Assembly: GCF_900091615.1 (NCBI RefSeq)
Contig: NZ_FMIA01000002.1
Coordinates: forward strand, 930,001-994,000
Source of the DNA: Micromonospora yangpuensis
GTDB lineage: Bacteria; Actinomycetota; Actinomycetes; Mycobacteriales; Micromonosporaceae
Direction: 5' to 3'
DNA length: 64,000 bases
Numbering within the stretch: position 1 is the first letter of the stretch; each line of letters begins with the position of its first letter. Position numbers and translations under genes: made by a program. The notes under the pieces are model-generated. The model saw only the letters and a list, made by a program, of their open reading frames with translations. It had not been told where the DNA came from and searched no databases. Below are positions 24,815 to 33,768 of this stretch, one piece after another.

Positions 24815-25417
24815 TCAGGCCACGGGAGGGTGGTCGCGGTGTAGTGGCCAGAGCCGGGGGCCGCTGGGGAGGTGTAGAGGTGTGTCGGCGTGGTAGCCGT
24901 AGGCGGTGAGGGTGTCGCGGGCACCGGTGGTGGTGACGACCGTGTCGACCGGCAGAGCTGGGTGGTCGGCGTGGTGGTGGCGGTGGTCGAGTAGGTGCCG
25001 GCCGAGACCCCGGCCGCGGTGGCTGGGGCGGACCCACAGCCAGGACAGCCAGTCGTGCGCCGCGGCTGACCGGTAGCTGTCCATGGCCTGCAGCAACTGC
25101 TGGAAACGGACGGCGGCGCGGCCGGCGGCCGGTCCGAGGTCGTGGCGGGTCGGCGCGGCCCACGGCCTGGTTTCCGGGTACGGATGCCAGACGGCGATGG
25201 CGGTCATGTGTCCGAGGATGGTGACGTCGCCGCGTGCGACGGCGTGGTCGACCTGCACGGCGATCAGCCGTTGCAGCACGTTGCGGCGTTGCCGCAGGTC
25301 CGGCAGCAGCCACTCGGTGACCGGGTCGAACATGGCCACGGCGGCGAGGAGCATGGTGACGGTCGGGACGTCGTCCGGCCGTGCCGTCCACGCCTTCTGG
25401 TCCAGCTGTCCGGTCAC
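24815..25417 (-). CDS. GNAT-family acetyltransferase
   Basis: 200 residues from GTG 25417, which overlaps the stop of the upstream GNAT gene (GTGA). Recognisable parts are the N-terminal TMLLAAVAMFDPVTEWLLPD, the central VWHPYPE strand and LWVRPSHRGRGLGRHLLDH, the pyrophosphate-binding loop (Q/RxxGxG/A). The tail YGYHADTPLHLPSGPRLW resembles that of the upstream paralogue, so the two arose by duplication. Substrate unknown. Confidence 0.75.
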   Translation of the reverse strand: MTGQLDQKAWTARPDDVPTVTMLLAAVAMFDPVTEWLLPDLRQRRNVLQRLIAVQVDHAVARGDVTILGHMTAIAVWHPYPETRPWAAPTRHDLGPAAGRAAVRFQQLLQAMDSYRSAAAHDWLSWLWVRPSHRGRGLGRHLLDHRHHHADHPALPVDTVVTTTGARDTLTAYGYHADTPLHLPSGPRLWPLHRDHPPVA

Positions 25418-26082
25418 TGCGCCGCGCCTTCGGTCGGGACAGCGCTCACCATGGTCGGGGCCGTGTCGAAGAAGCCGGGCGGGAAGATGGCGGTGCCGGG
25501 TCGCCACATCCGCCAGATCGTCGGCCCGCTCGGAATCTGGATCGGTATGCCGGCCCGGTAGCCGAGCCGTTGGTAGAGAGCCCGGTTGCGCAGGTTCGTG
25601 GCCTCCAGGTACGCGGGCAGACCCTCGGCATCAAGGCGGCGATGGTGGTTGGCGAGCAGTGCGGCCCCGATCCCACCGTTCTGCCGGCCGGGTGCGACGG
25701 CGAGGTAGGCCAAGTGGTGGTGCGGTGTTGCGGGGTGGTGGGTTTCGAAGAGCGTGTCGAGGAGGGCGAACACGGGCGCGTACCGGCCGGTGGCCTGCTC
25801 CAACGCTGCGAGATGCTCTCGGCTGGGTGAGGTCGGGGGTTGCAGGCGGGGGTACCAGATCGCCACCCCAGCCCGATCGTCGGTGGTGTGCACGGTCCCG
25901 TGTTCCAGGCCGTGGTGCAGGACGGCGGTGAAGTAGGCCCGGTAGACCAGGCGTCGTTCGGCGGGGTCGGGGACGAGCCAGTCGGCTACCGGCCCGGTGA
26001 AGAACGCGTCGGCCAGGACCGGGACCAGAGCGTCGGTGTCGGCGGGTGTCGCCGGGCGGACCGCGACGGTGGGGATAGTCAT
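25414..26082 (-). CDS. GNAT-family acetyltransferase
   Basis: 222 residues. VAVRPATPADTDALVPVLAD starts the fold, VAIWYPRLQPPT marks the central strand and AVAPGRQNGGIGAALLANHH is the acetyl-CoA loop; ATNLRNRALYQRLGYRAG closes the domain. Its C-terminus (IPIQIPSGPTIWRMWRPG) parallels that of the neighbouring GNAT gene. Such pairs of related acetyltransferases beside a transporter often act on the transported or toxic compound, but no substrate can be read from the sequence. It lies 13 bases from the end of the permease gene upstream. Confidence 0.78.
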   Translation of the reverse strand: MTIPTVAVRPATPADTDALVPVLADAFFTGPVADWLVPDPAERRLVYRAYFTAVLHHGLEHGTVHTTDDRAGVAIWYPRLQPPTSPSREHLAALEQATGRYAPVFALLDTLFETHHPATPHHHLAYLAVAPGRQNGGIGAALLANHHRRLDAEGLPAYLEATNLRNRALYQRLGYRAGIPIQIPSGPTIWRMWRPGTAIFPPGFFDTAPTMVSAVPTEGAAQ

Positions 26083-26095
26083 CTCGGCAAGGTCC

Positions 26096-27589
26096 TTACA
26101 CGTGGTGGGATGCGGTGGTGGGGGTGCGCCAGGCGACGGTCGCGGTGTGCGCGCCGAGGCCGATCGCCTGGTACACGTCCGGGCGGGCCCGTCGCAGGAT
26201 GAGCGCCCACATGGCGCCGAGTAGAGCGGCGGTGGCGTAGGCGGTGGGAAACATCCACCGCAGCGGGGAACTCGCTTCGACGCCGAGGAGGGTGTCGAAC
26301 TCGACCAGGGTGGCGGCCAGGATTCCGGTCAGCGCGAGAGTGGCGGCCACGGGCGCGATCGTGCTGCGCCAGCGTCCTTCACTGTGCGGGCTGTGGTGGA
26401 AGAAGCCGACCACGGCGGCGGAGGTGACGGTCATGAGGATGAGGACGCCGAGGCCGCCGGTGACGGTGATCCAAAAGAACAGGTGCACGATCGGATCCGC
26501 CCCCACCACCGCGTAGCCGACCAGCACGATCACGGCGACAGCGCTCTGCAGGAGCGACCCGACCTTCGGGGCGCCGGTGCGGCGGCTGGTGCGTCCCAAC
26601 ACCGCGGGTAGGACGTGTTCCCGGCCGAGTGCGAACAGGTACCGGGCCACGGTGTGGTGGAAGCTGAGGAGTGCGGCGAAGAGGCTGGTGACGAACAGGA
26701 CCTGCGCGACGGTGATCACGGTGGTCGGGAGATACGGGCCGGCCAGGTCGAAGATCAGCTCCGTGCCCGAGGCACGCGCGGCTTGCACGATGTGGTCGGG
26801 GCCGGTGGCCACCGACATCGCCCACGCCGACCCCGCATAGAGCACGCCGGTGAGTCCGACGGCGATGAAGGTGGCTCGGGCGATGGTGCGTCGGGGGTCG
26901 CGGGTCTCTTCGGCGAAGACGGTGGTGGCCTCGAAGCCGACGAAGCCGGTGATCGCGGTGACCAACGCCGCCCCGATACCCGCACTCACCACCAACCCGG
27001 GATGCAACGTGCCCAAGCCGATACCACCGGGAGCGGGTTGGCTGAGCATGACCGCGTCGAAGACCACCACCACAGCGCACTCGGCCACCAGCATGACGGC
27101 GAGGATCCGCCCGTTGAGGTCAATGCGCAGCAACCCGAGGACCGCCACCACCGCCCACGCCGTCAGGGCACACACCCACCAGGCGATGTGAAGGTCGTAG
27201 CGGGTGTGGAGGAAGTCGGCGAGGACCGCGCCGAAGCCGCCGTACAGGCCGATCTGCATCGCGTTGTACGCCACTATCGCCACGGCGGCTGCGGCGACGC
27301 CGGCCGGGCGGCCGAGACCGTGACGGACGTAGGTGTAGAACGCGCCAGCATTGACGACGTGCCGGGACATCGCCACGTAGCCGACGGCGAACAGGCCGAG
27401 AACGGCAGCGACCAGCAGGTACGCGATCGGGATACCGGTCACGCCGGTGACCGCGTAGCCGGTGGTCGCACCACCGGCAACCACGGTCAGCGGGGCGGCG
27501 GCGGCCATCACGAAGAACACCACATGCGCGACGCCAAGGCGGCCACGCGCCAACGTCACCGACACCGCACCAGCCACAGAACGAGACAT
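26096..27589 (-). CDS. APC-superfamily amino acid/polyamine permease
   Basis: 497 residues and about twelve to thirteen hydrophobic segments. The first segment contains GVAHVVFFVMAAAAPLTVVA and the conserved Gly-rich loop of APC transporters; FVGFEATTVFAEETRDPRRT near residue 232 is the typical helix 6-7 signature (GFE..t.aEE..nP.r). The order suggests amino acid uptake or exchange. It sits between the GPP34 gene and the GNAT pair, all on the same strand with short spacers. Confidence 0.88.
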   Translation of the reverse strand: MSRSVAGAVSVTLARGRLGVAHVVFFVMAAAAPLTVVAGGATTGYAVTGVTGIPIAYLLVAAVLGLFAVGYVAMSRHVVNAGAFYTYVRHGLGRPAGVAAAAVAIVAYNAMQIGLYGGFGAVLADFLHTRYDLHIAWWVCALTAWAVVAVLGLLRIDLNGRILAVMLVAECAVVVVFDAVMLSQPAPGGIGLGTLHPGLVVSAGIGAALVTAITGFVGFEATTVFAEETRDPRRTIARATFIAVGLTGVLYAGSAWAMSVATGPDHIVQAARASGTELIFDLAGPYLPTTVITVAQVLFVTSLFAALLSFHHTVARYLFALGREHVLPAVLGRTSRRTGAPKVGSLLQSAVAVIVLVGYAVVGADPIVHLFFWITVTGGLGVLILMTVTSAAVVGFFHHSPHSEGRWRSTIAPVAATLALTGILAATLVEFDTLLGVEASSPLRWMFPTAYATAALLGAMWALILRRARPDVYQAIGLGAHTATVAWRTPTTASHHV

Positions 27590-27660
27590 GCAGAATCACC
27601 TTTCACGGAAGAAGAACAAACGAGGAGCGGGGAGCGGGGAACTGCGGAGGCTGTGGTGGG

Positions 27661-28365
27661 TCAGGTGCGGTGGGACAGGACGGCGTTGCCGACAGCGGCG
27701 GCGAGGTCACCGAACAACTCCCGCACCGGCGGCTGCACCCCATCGACCACCTCCCGCAGATACAGGCGGGCCGACAACGGCGCACCATCGAGCAGCGACG
27801 AGTCCAGTTGGGTGTGCAGGACCAAGCCGGCCAGGACCCGGTCGGAGTCACCGAGCGTCCGACGACCGCGAAGGCGCTGCGACAGACGCGCCCCAGGCCA
27901 CGCGGCGTCGTTGATGTCCACGGGCCGATAGACGGTGCGCTGCCGCCATAGACGGCCGACCTGCTGCGGTGCGAGGAGGCCGGCGTGACACATCCGCCGC
28001 GCCACCTGCGTGTAGGCGGTATCGGCGACATACGCCAGCCACGTCCGGGTCGGACACTCGGGCTCCGCTGCCAATCGGTCGAGGATCAGGTGCTGGAGGG
28101 GGTCCGCCGGTGGGTGCATGTCACGGACCCGCACCCGCCCGTCGGCGAACGTGATCCGACCGGTGAAGTGCAACTCGGCCAGCAGTGCGGCGGCCAGGCC
28201 GTAGCCGAGGGCGGAACCGAACAACCGCCGCTGGCCGTAGTCGTCGTGGGCGACGAAGAAGAACTCATCCGCCAACAACGGCGGCCGGGCAGCCGCGGTT
28301 GGGGGCCGCCTGGACGATAGATAACGGGGATCATGCCGCCCGACATCGGGATGACGTGTCACCAC
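27661..28365 (-). CDS. GPP34-family phosphoprotein-like protein
   Basis: 234 residues. LADEFFFVAHDD near residue 31 and GYGLAAALLAELHFTGRI near 53 match the GPP34 (Golgi phosphoprotein 3-like) family, as do the basic stretches in the middle (RRTVYRPVDINDAAW). In eukaryotes the family binds phosphatidylinositol-4-phosphate; the many actinobacterial members have no assigned role and are often encoded near membrane or stress genes. It is the first gene of the leftward run that ends in the ECF sigma factor. The promoter would lie in the gap to the right. Confidence 0.75.
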   Translation of the reverse strand: MVTRHPDVGRHDPRYLSSRRPPTAAARPPLLADEFFFVAHDDYGQRRLFGSALGYGLAAALLAELHFTGRITFADGRVRVRDMHPPADPLQHLILDRLAAEPECPTRTWLAYVADTAYTQVARRMCHAGLLAPQQVGRLWRQRTVYRPVDINDAAWPGARLSQRLRGRRTLGDSDRVLAGLVLHTQLDSSLLDGAPLSARLYLREVVDGVQPPVRELFGDLAAAVGNAVLSHRT

Positions 28366-28818
28366 GACCGACCTTCCTCACTCGAACAGGGATGTGCACC
28401 TGGGTCAGCCGCATGAATGCTCCAGTTGCAACAGGATCCGAATAGTCGGCGGTTGTCCACCCTGCTGGGGTCGCGGATTGTCAGGTCGAATCGTTAGACC
28501 GGACCCGCCCCTTTGGCGCCCAGCGCAGTGGTCGACTCATAATCTCGCCAAATTGCATCCGGGTCCATGGCAGATATGCGGACAGGGAATCTGTCCGCAA
28601 GAGCAGCCGTCGTCGCTCTCGGTTGCGGTCATCGGGCTCGCATCGCGTCCTCTGCCGGGCAGGCGCCTAGAGTGGTGAGCGTAGAGTCATTGCGTGCGAG
28701 CCCAGTCCATCAACTCTGATGGGGGCAGCCCGAACACCATGCGCCGGTACGCCGTAGGCGGATTGCTCGTCGCCTGTTGGCTCGCCGGGCGTACGGTGAG
28801 ACGTTTCGAGGAGGCGTT
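28366..28818. other. Promoter region between GPP34 and the S9 peptidase genes
   Basis: About 450 bases between divergent genes. It contains the palindromic operator at 28577-28599 and, just before the peptidase gene, a GAGGAGG at 28808-28814 that serves as its ribosome binding site. Between the operator and the start there is room for a leader of about 200 bases; a short frame at 28694-28954 overlaps the gene out of phase and lacks a start signal, so I do not call it. Confidence 0.5.
28577..28599. promoter_or_regulatory. Palindromic operator, copy 1 (peptidase side)
   Basis: TGCGGACAG-GGAAT-CTGTCCGCA is a perfect 9-bp inverted repeat with a five-base spacer. A second copy with the same arms and the same spacing lies at 32187-32211 before the candidate RiPP precursor. 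Two perfect copies only 3.6 kb apart, flanking an XRE regulator gene, make a shared operator very likely. Confidence 0.8.
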
Positions 28819-30663
28819 GTGGAGGCGGAAGCCGGCATCGGCCCGATCTCGGCATCGGACGCAGTGCGCGCCACAGTCAGTTACGACCAGCTTCGAATCT
28901 GTGACGGTTCGTTCTACTGGTTGGAGGCTCGTGCCGGTACCGGCTGCGGTGTGATGCTGGTGCGACGGCGTTCCGAAGGTGGAGTGCATGACGCTGGGCC
29001 TGCGAATTTCAGCATCACCAGCGAGGTGCACACCTACGGTGGGGGCACCTATGCCATCGTTGAGGACGAGTTGTGGTGCACCGGTGCAGCGGGCCTGTAC
29101 CGGCAGCATGTCGGCAGCGATGACCTAGAGTTGATGGTGCCGGGAATCATTGGCGGACTGGTTGTTGGCGCGGGTGAAATACTTGCTGTGCGGGAGTCCG
29201 AACAAGGCGACGAGTTAATCGCGGTGACTGCCGATGGACCAGCGTCGGTGAGAGTTCTTAGCACATCGCCAGGGTTCTTTGGTCCCCCTCAGCCAGGCCC
29301 AGCGATGGTGGCTTGGTCCTGGTGGAGCGAGCACGACATGCCCTGGGATGCCTGCGAGCTTTGGGTGGCACCCTACGAGTCTGGTGGTTGCATCGGAAAG
29401 CCATTGCTCGTCGCGGGTGGGGCAGATGAGTCGGTGGTGGAGCCGCGATGGGGGCCTGACGGTTCCCTCTACTTCGTGTCGGACCGTAACGGCTGGTGGA
29501 ATCTGTTTCGATGGGATGGTCAAGATGTCCATGCTGTAGCTGCCGTCACGGGTGAGTGCGCGGCGGAACCCTGGGAACTGGGGTATGCGTCGTACGGCTT
29601 CCTCGACGACGGTCGGATCGCGGTGGTGGTTCAGCAGGGACCGAGGCACCGACTGCTACTCGTCGACCCGCTGGGCGCGGTCACGCCAGTCGAGATTCTG
29701 TACACGTCGATCAAGCCCTACGTGGCGGTATACGAGAAGACAGTCGCTCTCATCGCCTCGTCAACGACGGTGGCACCTCAAGTCGTGCTGGTACACCTCG
29801 CATCTGGTGATCCCCGGGTTGAGGTGCTGGCCCGCTCGGAACATGCGGACCTCGCCACCTACACGGTCTCGACCCCCGCAGAGCTGCAGGTGCCCGTCAA
29901 GGAAGGTCGCGAGGTACGGGCCGTGGTGTATCCGCCTGCCGATGCAGGACCGGGTTGGCGGGCTCCGGTGATCGTTCGTGCACATCCGGGCCCGACTGCC
30001 TCGTGTCTGCTGCGTCTGGACTGGCAGGCACAGTTCTTCACTGGCCGTGGTTTCGCCGTCGTGGATGTCGACTATCTCGGTAGCACCGGGTATGGGCGGG
30101 CATTCCGCCAGGCGTTGTACGGCCGGTGGGGTCTGGCTGACGTGAACGACTGTCGTGCGGTGGCCGAACACCTCATAGCAACCGGTCGAGCAGTGCCGGG
30201 TCAAGTCTTCATCCGCGGTGCCAGTGCCGGTGGATACACGGCGTTGCACGCGGTCACGCACGACGGTCCCTTCGCTGCAGCCACCGCGATCTCGGCGATC
30301 GTAGATCCGGACCGGTGGGCGGCCACCGTTCCTAGATTTCAGCGCGCTCACGCTCTGCGTTTGAGTGGTGGCGCGGGCAGGGTTGCTGCCGATGCCATCC
30401 GACGACCGGTCCTGCTCGTTCACGGAACCGATGACAGTATCGCCACCGTGCACGACGTGCGGGAACTCGGAGCGCAGCTGACTCGCTTCGGTCTGGTGCA
30501 TGACCTGCTGTTGCTTGACGATGTCGGCCACTACGTAGCCTCTTCCGTCCGCGCCGAGGTGGCGCTGGAGGCAGAACTTGCCCACTATCTGTTGTCGATG
30601 AGCGAATCCGCAAGCGAGCGTGACGGCCAGACCGCCGCCAGTGGGAGTTCGTGCCGCACGTAG
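28819..30663 (+). CDS. S9-family (prolyl oligopeptidase type) serine peptidase
   Basis: 614 residues from GTG 28819 with GAGGAGG at a short spacing upstream. Residues 1-350 form a beta-propeller-like domain with repeated strands; RWGPDGSLYFVSDRNGWWNL near 215 is typical of S9C enzymes. The C-terminal alpha/beta-hydrolase has GASAGGYTAL with Ser469, HGTDDS with Asp538/539 and VGHYVA with His571. No signal peptide, so it is cytoplasmic. Peptidases of this class remove leaders in some RiPP pathways (FlaP-like). The operator shared with the precursor gene supports that role here. The last 79 bases overlap convergently with the XRE regulator gene. Confidence 0.85.
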   Translation: MEAEAGIGPISASDAVRATVSYDQLRICDGSFYWLEARAGTGCGVMLVRRRSEGGVHDAGPANFSITSEVHTYGGGTYAIVEDELWCTGAAGLYRQHVGSDDLELMVPGIIGGLVVGAGEILAVRESEQGDELIAVTADGPASVRVLSTSPGFFGPPQPGPAMVAWSWWSEHDMPWDACELWVAPYESGGCIGKPLLVAGGADESVVEPRWGPDGSLYFVSDRNGWWNLFRWDGQDVHAVAAVTGECAAEPWELGYASYGFLDDGRIAVVVQQGPRHRLLLVDPLGAVTPVEILYTSIKPYVAVYEKTVALIASSTTVAPQVVLVHLASGDPRVEVLARSEHADLATYTVSTPAELQVPVKEGREVRAVVYPPADAGPGWRAPVIVRAHPGPTASCLLRLDWQAQFFTGRGFAVVDVDYLGSTGYGRAFRQALYGRWGLADVNDCRAVAEHLIATGRAVPGQVFIRGASAGGYTALHAVTHDGPFAAATAISAIVDPDRWAATVPRFQRAHALRLSGGAGRVAADAIRRPVLLVHGTDDSIATVHDVRELGAQLTRFGLVHDLLLLDDVGHYVASSVRAEVALEAELAHYLLSMSESASERDGQTAASGSSCRT

Positions 30664-32018
30664 TCGCCGAACTCACGGACATCCGGCTCTCCCCGGTAGG
30701 GATCCAGGTCGACTTGGACATCGACAATCCTTTGCACACACCGGTGGGAGTCCGTCTTGGCCGCGTGATCGACTGCGGTCCTGGCTGTCGCACATGCTTC
30801 TTCAATGCGCCCGGCGGCGGCCAACGAGGATGCCAGGAGCGCAGTGTCGATGGCGAGTCGACGGACGTGTGAAGGGCTCAGTGCCGTGAGGGCGTCGTCT
30901 AGATGCCGCTGCGTCTGGGGAGGCTGACCAAGGTCATGGAAGCAGTGGGCCAGTTCGTCGGCAAGATACGCCGACGTGAAGTACCGGATCCATTCCGGCT
31001 CCTCCTCCAACCGACTACGGTCGAGCTGCTTCTCCGCAGTCAGGAGGTGGGCTACCGCGTCGGCCTCATGCCCGAGACGGGCGTGTGCGCGGGCCACCAC
31101 GGCATGCAAGGCCGCTCGGATCGCGGGGGTTGCTTCAGCTTCACACCCCGTCACCGCCGTCAGCGCCATTCGTAGGCTCGCCTCAGGATAGTTGCAGTGC
31201 AGCGTCAGGTGGCCAATATTTACAGCAAGAAGATAGCCCCCATAAGTGCGATCATGGGCCGCCTGCGCCAGCCGAAGGGCGCGCAGGTAGCGGCGTTGGG
31301 CAAGACCGACCGCCCCCGTGTCGACCGCCTGATATCCGCACAGCTCGAAGAAGCCCGCAGCGATCCTGAACAGACGTCGCCCGATCGCATCAGAAGCAGG
31401 TGGACTCGCGAGTAACCGATTGATCTCGCCCTCGACGTACCGCTGTACCCGCTGATGAACCCGACCAGCGCCATGCCTGTGGTCCAACTGCCGAAATACT
31501 GTCAGTGCGTTTTCTGCCGATACGACTTCATCCTCCGATACTTGACTGACGGCTCGAAGTCGGCCTGCTGGCGAATGGCCGAAGTCATGGTGATTGTTCA
31601 ACCAGTCGAGGGCGGTACGATCCAGCACGCCCGGCTGGAAGGGGACACGCCGCAGCAAGTCGCCCTGCTCGGGAGTCTCCAAGGGAGCACCCGGTAGCGA
31701 GGTGATCGGGGTACCTGGCTGGGTCGAGACAAGAGCGATCCTGGCTCTCCGCTCACGGTCACGTTCGGCTTCAAGTACCGGCAACAGGCGCAGCAGAGAT
31801 CCATCGGCTCCCAGCGCCGCGTCGCAGGCTTCGACGAACTGACGGGACGGGAACCGGTCTGCGGTCTCCACCCGCCTCACCAGGTCAGGGCTGAAGCGGA
31901 TCATGGAACCCAGCCGTGCCTGCGAGAGGTTCGCTTGTTCTCGCAGACGCCGCAACTCTGCGCCGAAGAAGTGGCGCTCCGACACGGATGGATGGAGCGT
32001 GCGTGGAGCCTGGCCCAT
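30585..32018 (-). CDS. XRE-family regulator with TPR-like C-terminal domain
   Basis: 477 residues. The helix-turn-helix is at 17-75: FGAELRRLREQANLSQARLG, then FSPDLVRRVETADRFPS. The remaining 390 residues are alpha-helical with TPR-like periodicity (RRYLRALRLAQAAHDRTYGG ... AVVARAHARLGHEADAVAHL). This is the actinomycete-wide class of XRE-TPR regulators that often control specialised metabolism, the TPR part perhaps binding a peptide or small ligand. It lies between the two palindromic operators, at 28.58 and 32.19 kb, and its own promoter is next to the second, so autoregulation and control of peptidase and RiPP genes are the simplest reading. Confidence 0.85.
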   Translation of the reverse strand: MGQAPRTLHPSVSERHFFGAELRRLREQANLSQARLGSMIRFSPDLVRRVETADRFPSRQFVEACDAALGADGSLLRLLPVLEAERDRERRARIALVSTQPGTPITSLPGAPLETPEQGDLLRRVPFQPGVLDRTALDWLNNHHDFGHSPAGRLRAVSQVSEDEVVSAENALTVFRQLDHRHGAGRVHQRVQRYVEGEINRLLASPPASDAIGRRLFRIAAGFFELCGYQAVDTGAVGLAQRRYLRALRLAQAAHDRTYGGYLLAVNIGHLTLHCNYPEASLRMALTAVTGCEAEATPAIRAALHAVVARAHARLGHEADAVAHLLTAEKQLDRSRLEEEPEWIRYFTSAYLADELAHCFHDLGQPPQTQRHLDDALTALSPSHVRRLAIDTALLASSLAAAGRIEEACATARTAVDHAAKTDSHRCVQRIVDVQVDLDPYRGEPDVREFGDYVRHELPLAAVWPSRSLADSLIDNR

Positions 32019-32186
32019 GACGCCGCCCTCCTCAAGGGATTCACCGAACGGTACCGGTCAGCTTAGCTTTTGCTGTCCGATCATTCGATGTTGCCTCGCT
32101 GTTGGCATCGGCGGCAGCAGATCACCTGCGGGTCCTGTCACTTCAGGCCGGGAGTTTCGGGGTATGGCATCGCGCATTGCTGATAA

Positions 32187-32211
32187 ATGCGGACAACTAA
32201 TTTGTCCGCAT
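32187..32211. promoter_or_regulatory. Palindromic operator, copy 2 (RiPP precursor / XRE gene)
   Basis: ATGCGGACAA-CTAAT-TTGTCCGCAT is a perfect 10-bp inverted repeat with a five-base spacer, sharing TGCGGACA-N7-TGTCCGCA with the copy at 28577-28599. It lies in the divergent region between the XRE gene (start 32018) and the precursor (start 32288) and could control both. Confidence 0.82.
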
Positions 32212-32287
32212 GACTGGCGTTACGCGCCGGAGGGTCGGTGGGGTGTAGTGATTCTCGTCCTTGAAGGTCTCGCAGGAAGGCAGATCA

Positions 32288-32461
32288 ATGGTCCCCACCA
32301 GTTCCACGGGCGCTGCGGCCGCCCCGGTCGCCAGCAACTCCGAGCAGATCCGGCAGTACGCCTCGGTGGCGGAGGCGACGCTCGCGCTGGGCTGCAAGAC
32401 CTACTCGGGCACCGTCGCACAGGGCGGCGGTGGCGTCTCCATCGACAGGTCTGGGCGGTAG
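32288..32461 (+). CDS. Candidate RiPP precursor peptide
   Basis: 57 residues from ATG 32288; GGAAGG lies eight bases upstream. An ATG at 32261 would lengthen it by nine residues and has no such signal. The first 32 residues are Ala/Ser/Thr-rich and then acidic-helical (SEQIRQYASVAEATLALG), as in leader peptides. The C-terminal part has one Cys (residue 36), one Tyr, then AQGGGGVSIDRSGR. Supporting evidence is position: it directly precedes a radical SAM enzyme with a RiPP-recognition-like N-terminus, is separated from it by a hairpin, and has its own regulated promoter. It matches no precursor family I know. Cys, Ser, Thr and Tyr in the core are possible sites of radical modification and O-carbamoylation. 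Confidence 0.6.
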   Translation: MVPTSSTGAAAAPVASNSEQIRQYASVAEATLALGCKTYSGTVAQGGGGVSIDRSGR

Positions 32462-32489
32462 TCCACCCCCGCTTCAGATCGAGACCGCT

Positions 32490-32519
32490 GCCGGCCCGCG
32501 TATCCCGTCGCGGGCCGGC
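32490..32519 (+). terminator. Hairpin between precursor and modifying genes
   Basis: An 11-bp perfect stem, GCCGGCCCGCG with its complement, encloses an eight-base loop 29 bases after the precursor stop. Partial terminators at this position are common in RiPP operons and keep precursor mRNA above enzyme mRNA. Confidence 0.65.
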
Positions 32520-32541
32520 GGCCCCAGTCTGGGAGTCCTTT

Positions 32542-33768
32542 TTGACGTCACTTCCCCCGGCGCTGCAGATGGCGGATGTTCGGTTCCGCCACGAACACTT
32601 TGGCGCCCTCTCGTGGACCACAACCCAGCCCCGTCGGTTCGTGGAGTTGCCGCGTCCGGCGGCCATGGTCGCGCTGCTGGCACGCGAACCGCTGGCTCCG
32701 CAGTACCCGCTGCTGGCGCAGACTGCCCTCAGCGATCGTTTCGGTCTCAACGAAACCCGGTGGACCAGCGTCGTCGGTGAGCTGTACTCCGCAGGCGTTC
32801 TCGCTTCGGCTGGCAGCTCAGTGGCTGAGCCCGTGACCGCCGCGCGTGTTCACGCCGTCGCGGACGAGGCCGAGGCGGCGCGGCCCCGAATGCCAGTACT
32901 CAAGCCGTTCTGGGCTCACCTGCAACCGTTCACGGTCTGCAACCAGAAGTGCTTGCACTGCTACTGCTCCGGTGGTCCGCAGGCAGACCCGTTCCTCCTG
33001 CCCATGATCAGGTGGCACGAGCTCGTCCGCCGGCTCGACGACTACGGCGTGCCGGATATCTACATCACCGGTGGGGAGAGCCTGCTCCTGCCAGGATTCT
33101 TCGACTTGGCGGCCGACATCCTCGGCCGAGGACTGGGCTTCGGGGTGTCGACCAACGCCACGGTCCTCAACGCCGGCCGGCTGGAGCGGCTCCGTGAGTT
33201 GGGGCTTTCCCCGATACAGGTGTCGCTCGACGGTGGTCAGGCGGCCACGCACGAGATGATCCGGGCAGCGCCCGGCGCCTGGCCGAAGACCCTCGCGGGT
33301 ATCCGTGCGCTCAGCGATTTCACCGAGGTCGTCATCAACACCGTGGTCAACCACATCAACCTGGGGGAGCTGGAAAGCGTCGTCCAGATCGGGCTCGATG
33401 CCGGGGTGCGGAGGTTCAAGTTCTTCCCACAGAAGCCGGTCGGCCGGTCCAACCCTTCAATGACCTTGGACGACACAACGATCATGACGGTGCTGCTGCC
33501 CGAGTGTCAGCGTCTGGCCGAGGCGTACGACGTGACGATCGAGACAATCAACCCGACTGAGGGCTGCGGCAGCGGCAGCATCGGCTTCGCCGTCGATCAA
33601 CACGGTGACGTGTACCCCTGCATCTTCGGAGTGGAAAACCGGTCCCTACGGGTCGGGAACCTACTCACCGATGACCTGGACACGATCTGGTTCGGCTCGG
33701 AGGTATGGGAACAGTTCCGCAGCGAGCCGACGAGCCCGTGCCGACGCTGCGAGTTGCCATGCCCATAA
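32542..33768 (+). CDS. Radical SAM/SPASM peptide-modifying enzyme with N-terminal PqqD/MftB-like domain
   Basis: 408 residues from TTG 32542, preceded by GGGAG at seven bases; ATG 32569 is a shorter alternative. Residues 12-95 show the PqqD/MftB-like pattern VRFRHEHFGALSW followed by a small winged-helix-like stretch (LSDRFGLNETRWTSVVGEL), a RiPP recognition element candidate. The radical SAM core has CNQKCLHCYC, with Cys133, 137 and 140 for the 4Fe-4S cluster, and ITGGESLLLPG as the SAM-binding GGE motif. The C-terminal SPASM-like region has Cys near 340, 359, 400, 403 and 407 for auxiliary clusters. This fold modifies peptides through carbon-centred radicals. The last bases overlap the next gene. 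Confidence 0.88.
   Translation: MTSLPPALQMADVRFRHEHFGALSWTTTQPRRFVELPRPAAMVALLAREPLAPQYPLLAQTALSDRFGLNETRWTSVVGELYSAGVLASAGSSVAEPVTAARVHAVADEAEAARPRMPVLKPFWAHLQPFTVCNQKCLHCYCSGGPQADPFLLPMIRWHELVRRLDDYGVPDIYITGGESLLLPGFFDLAADILGRGLGFGVSTNATVLNAGRLERLRELGLSPIQVSLDGGQAATHEMIRAAPGAWPKTLAGIRALSDFTEVVINTVVNHINLGELESVVQIGLDAGVRRFKFFPQKPVGRSNPSMTLDDTTIMTVLLPECQRLAEAYDVTIETINPTEGCGSGSIGFAVDQHGDVYPCIFGVENRSLRVGNLLTDDLDTIWFGSEVWEQFRSEPTSPCRRCELPCP

Noticed and set aside
32261-32287. Upstream ATG for the RiPP precursor
   Set aside because: It adds nine residues but lacks a ribosome binding site, whereas ATG 32288 has GGAAGG at eight bases.
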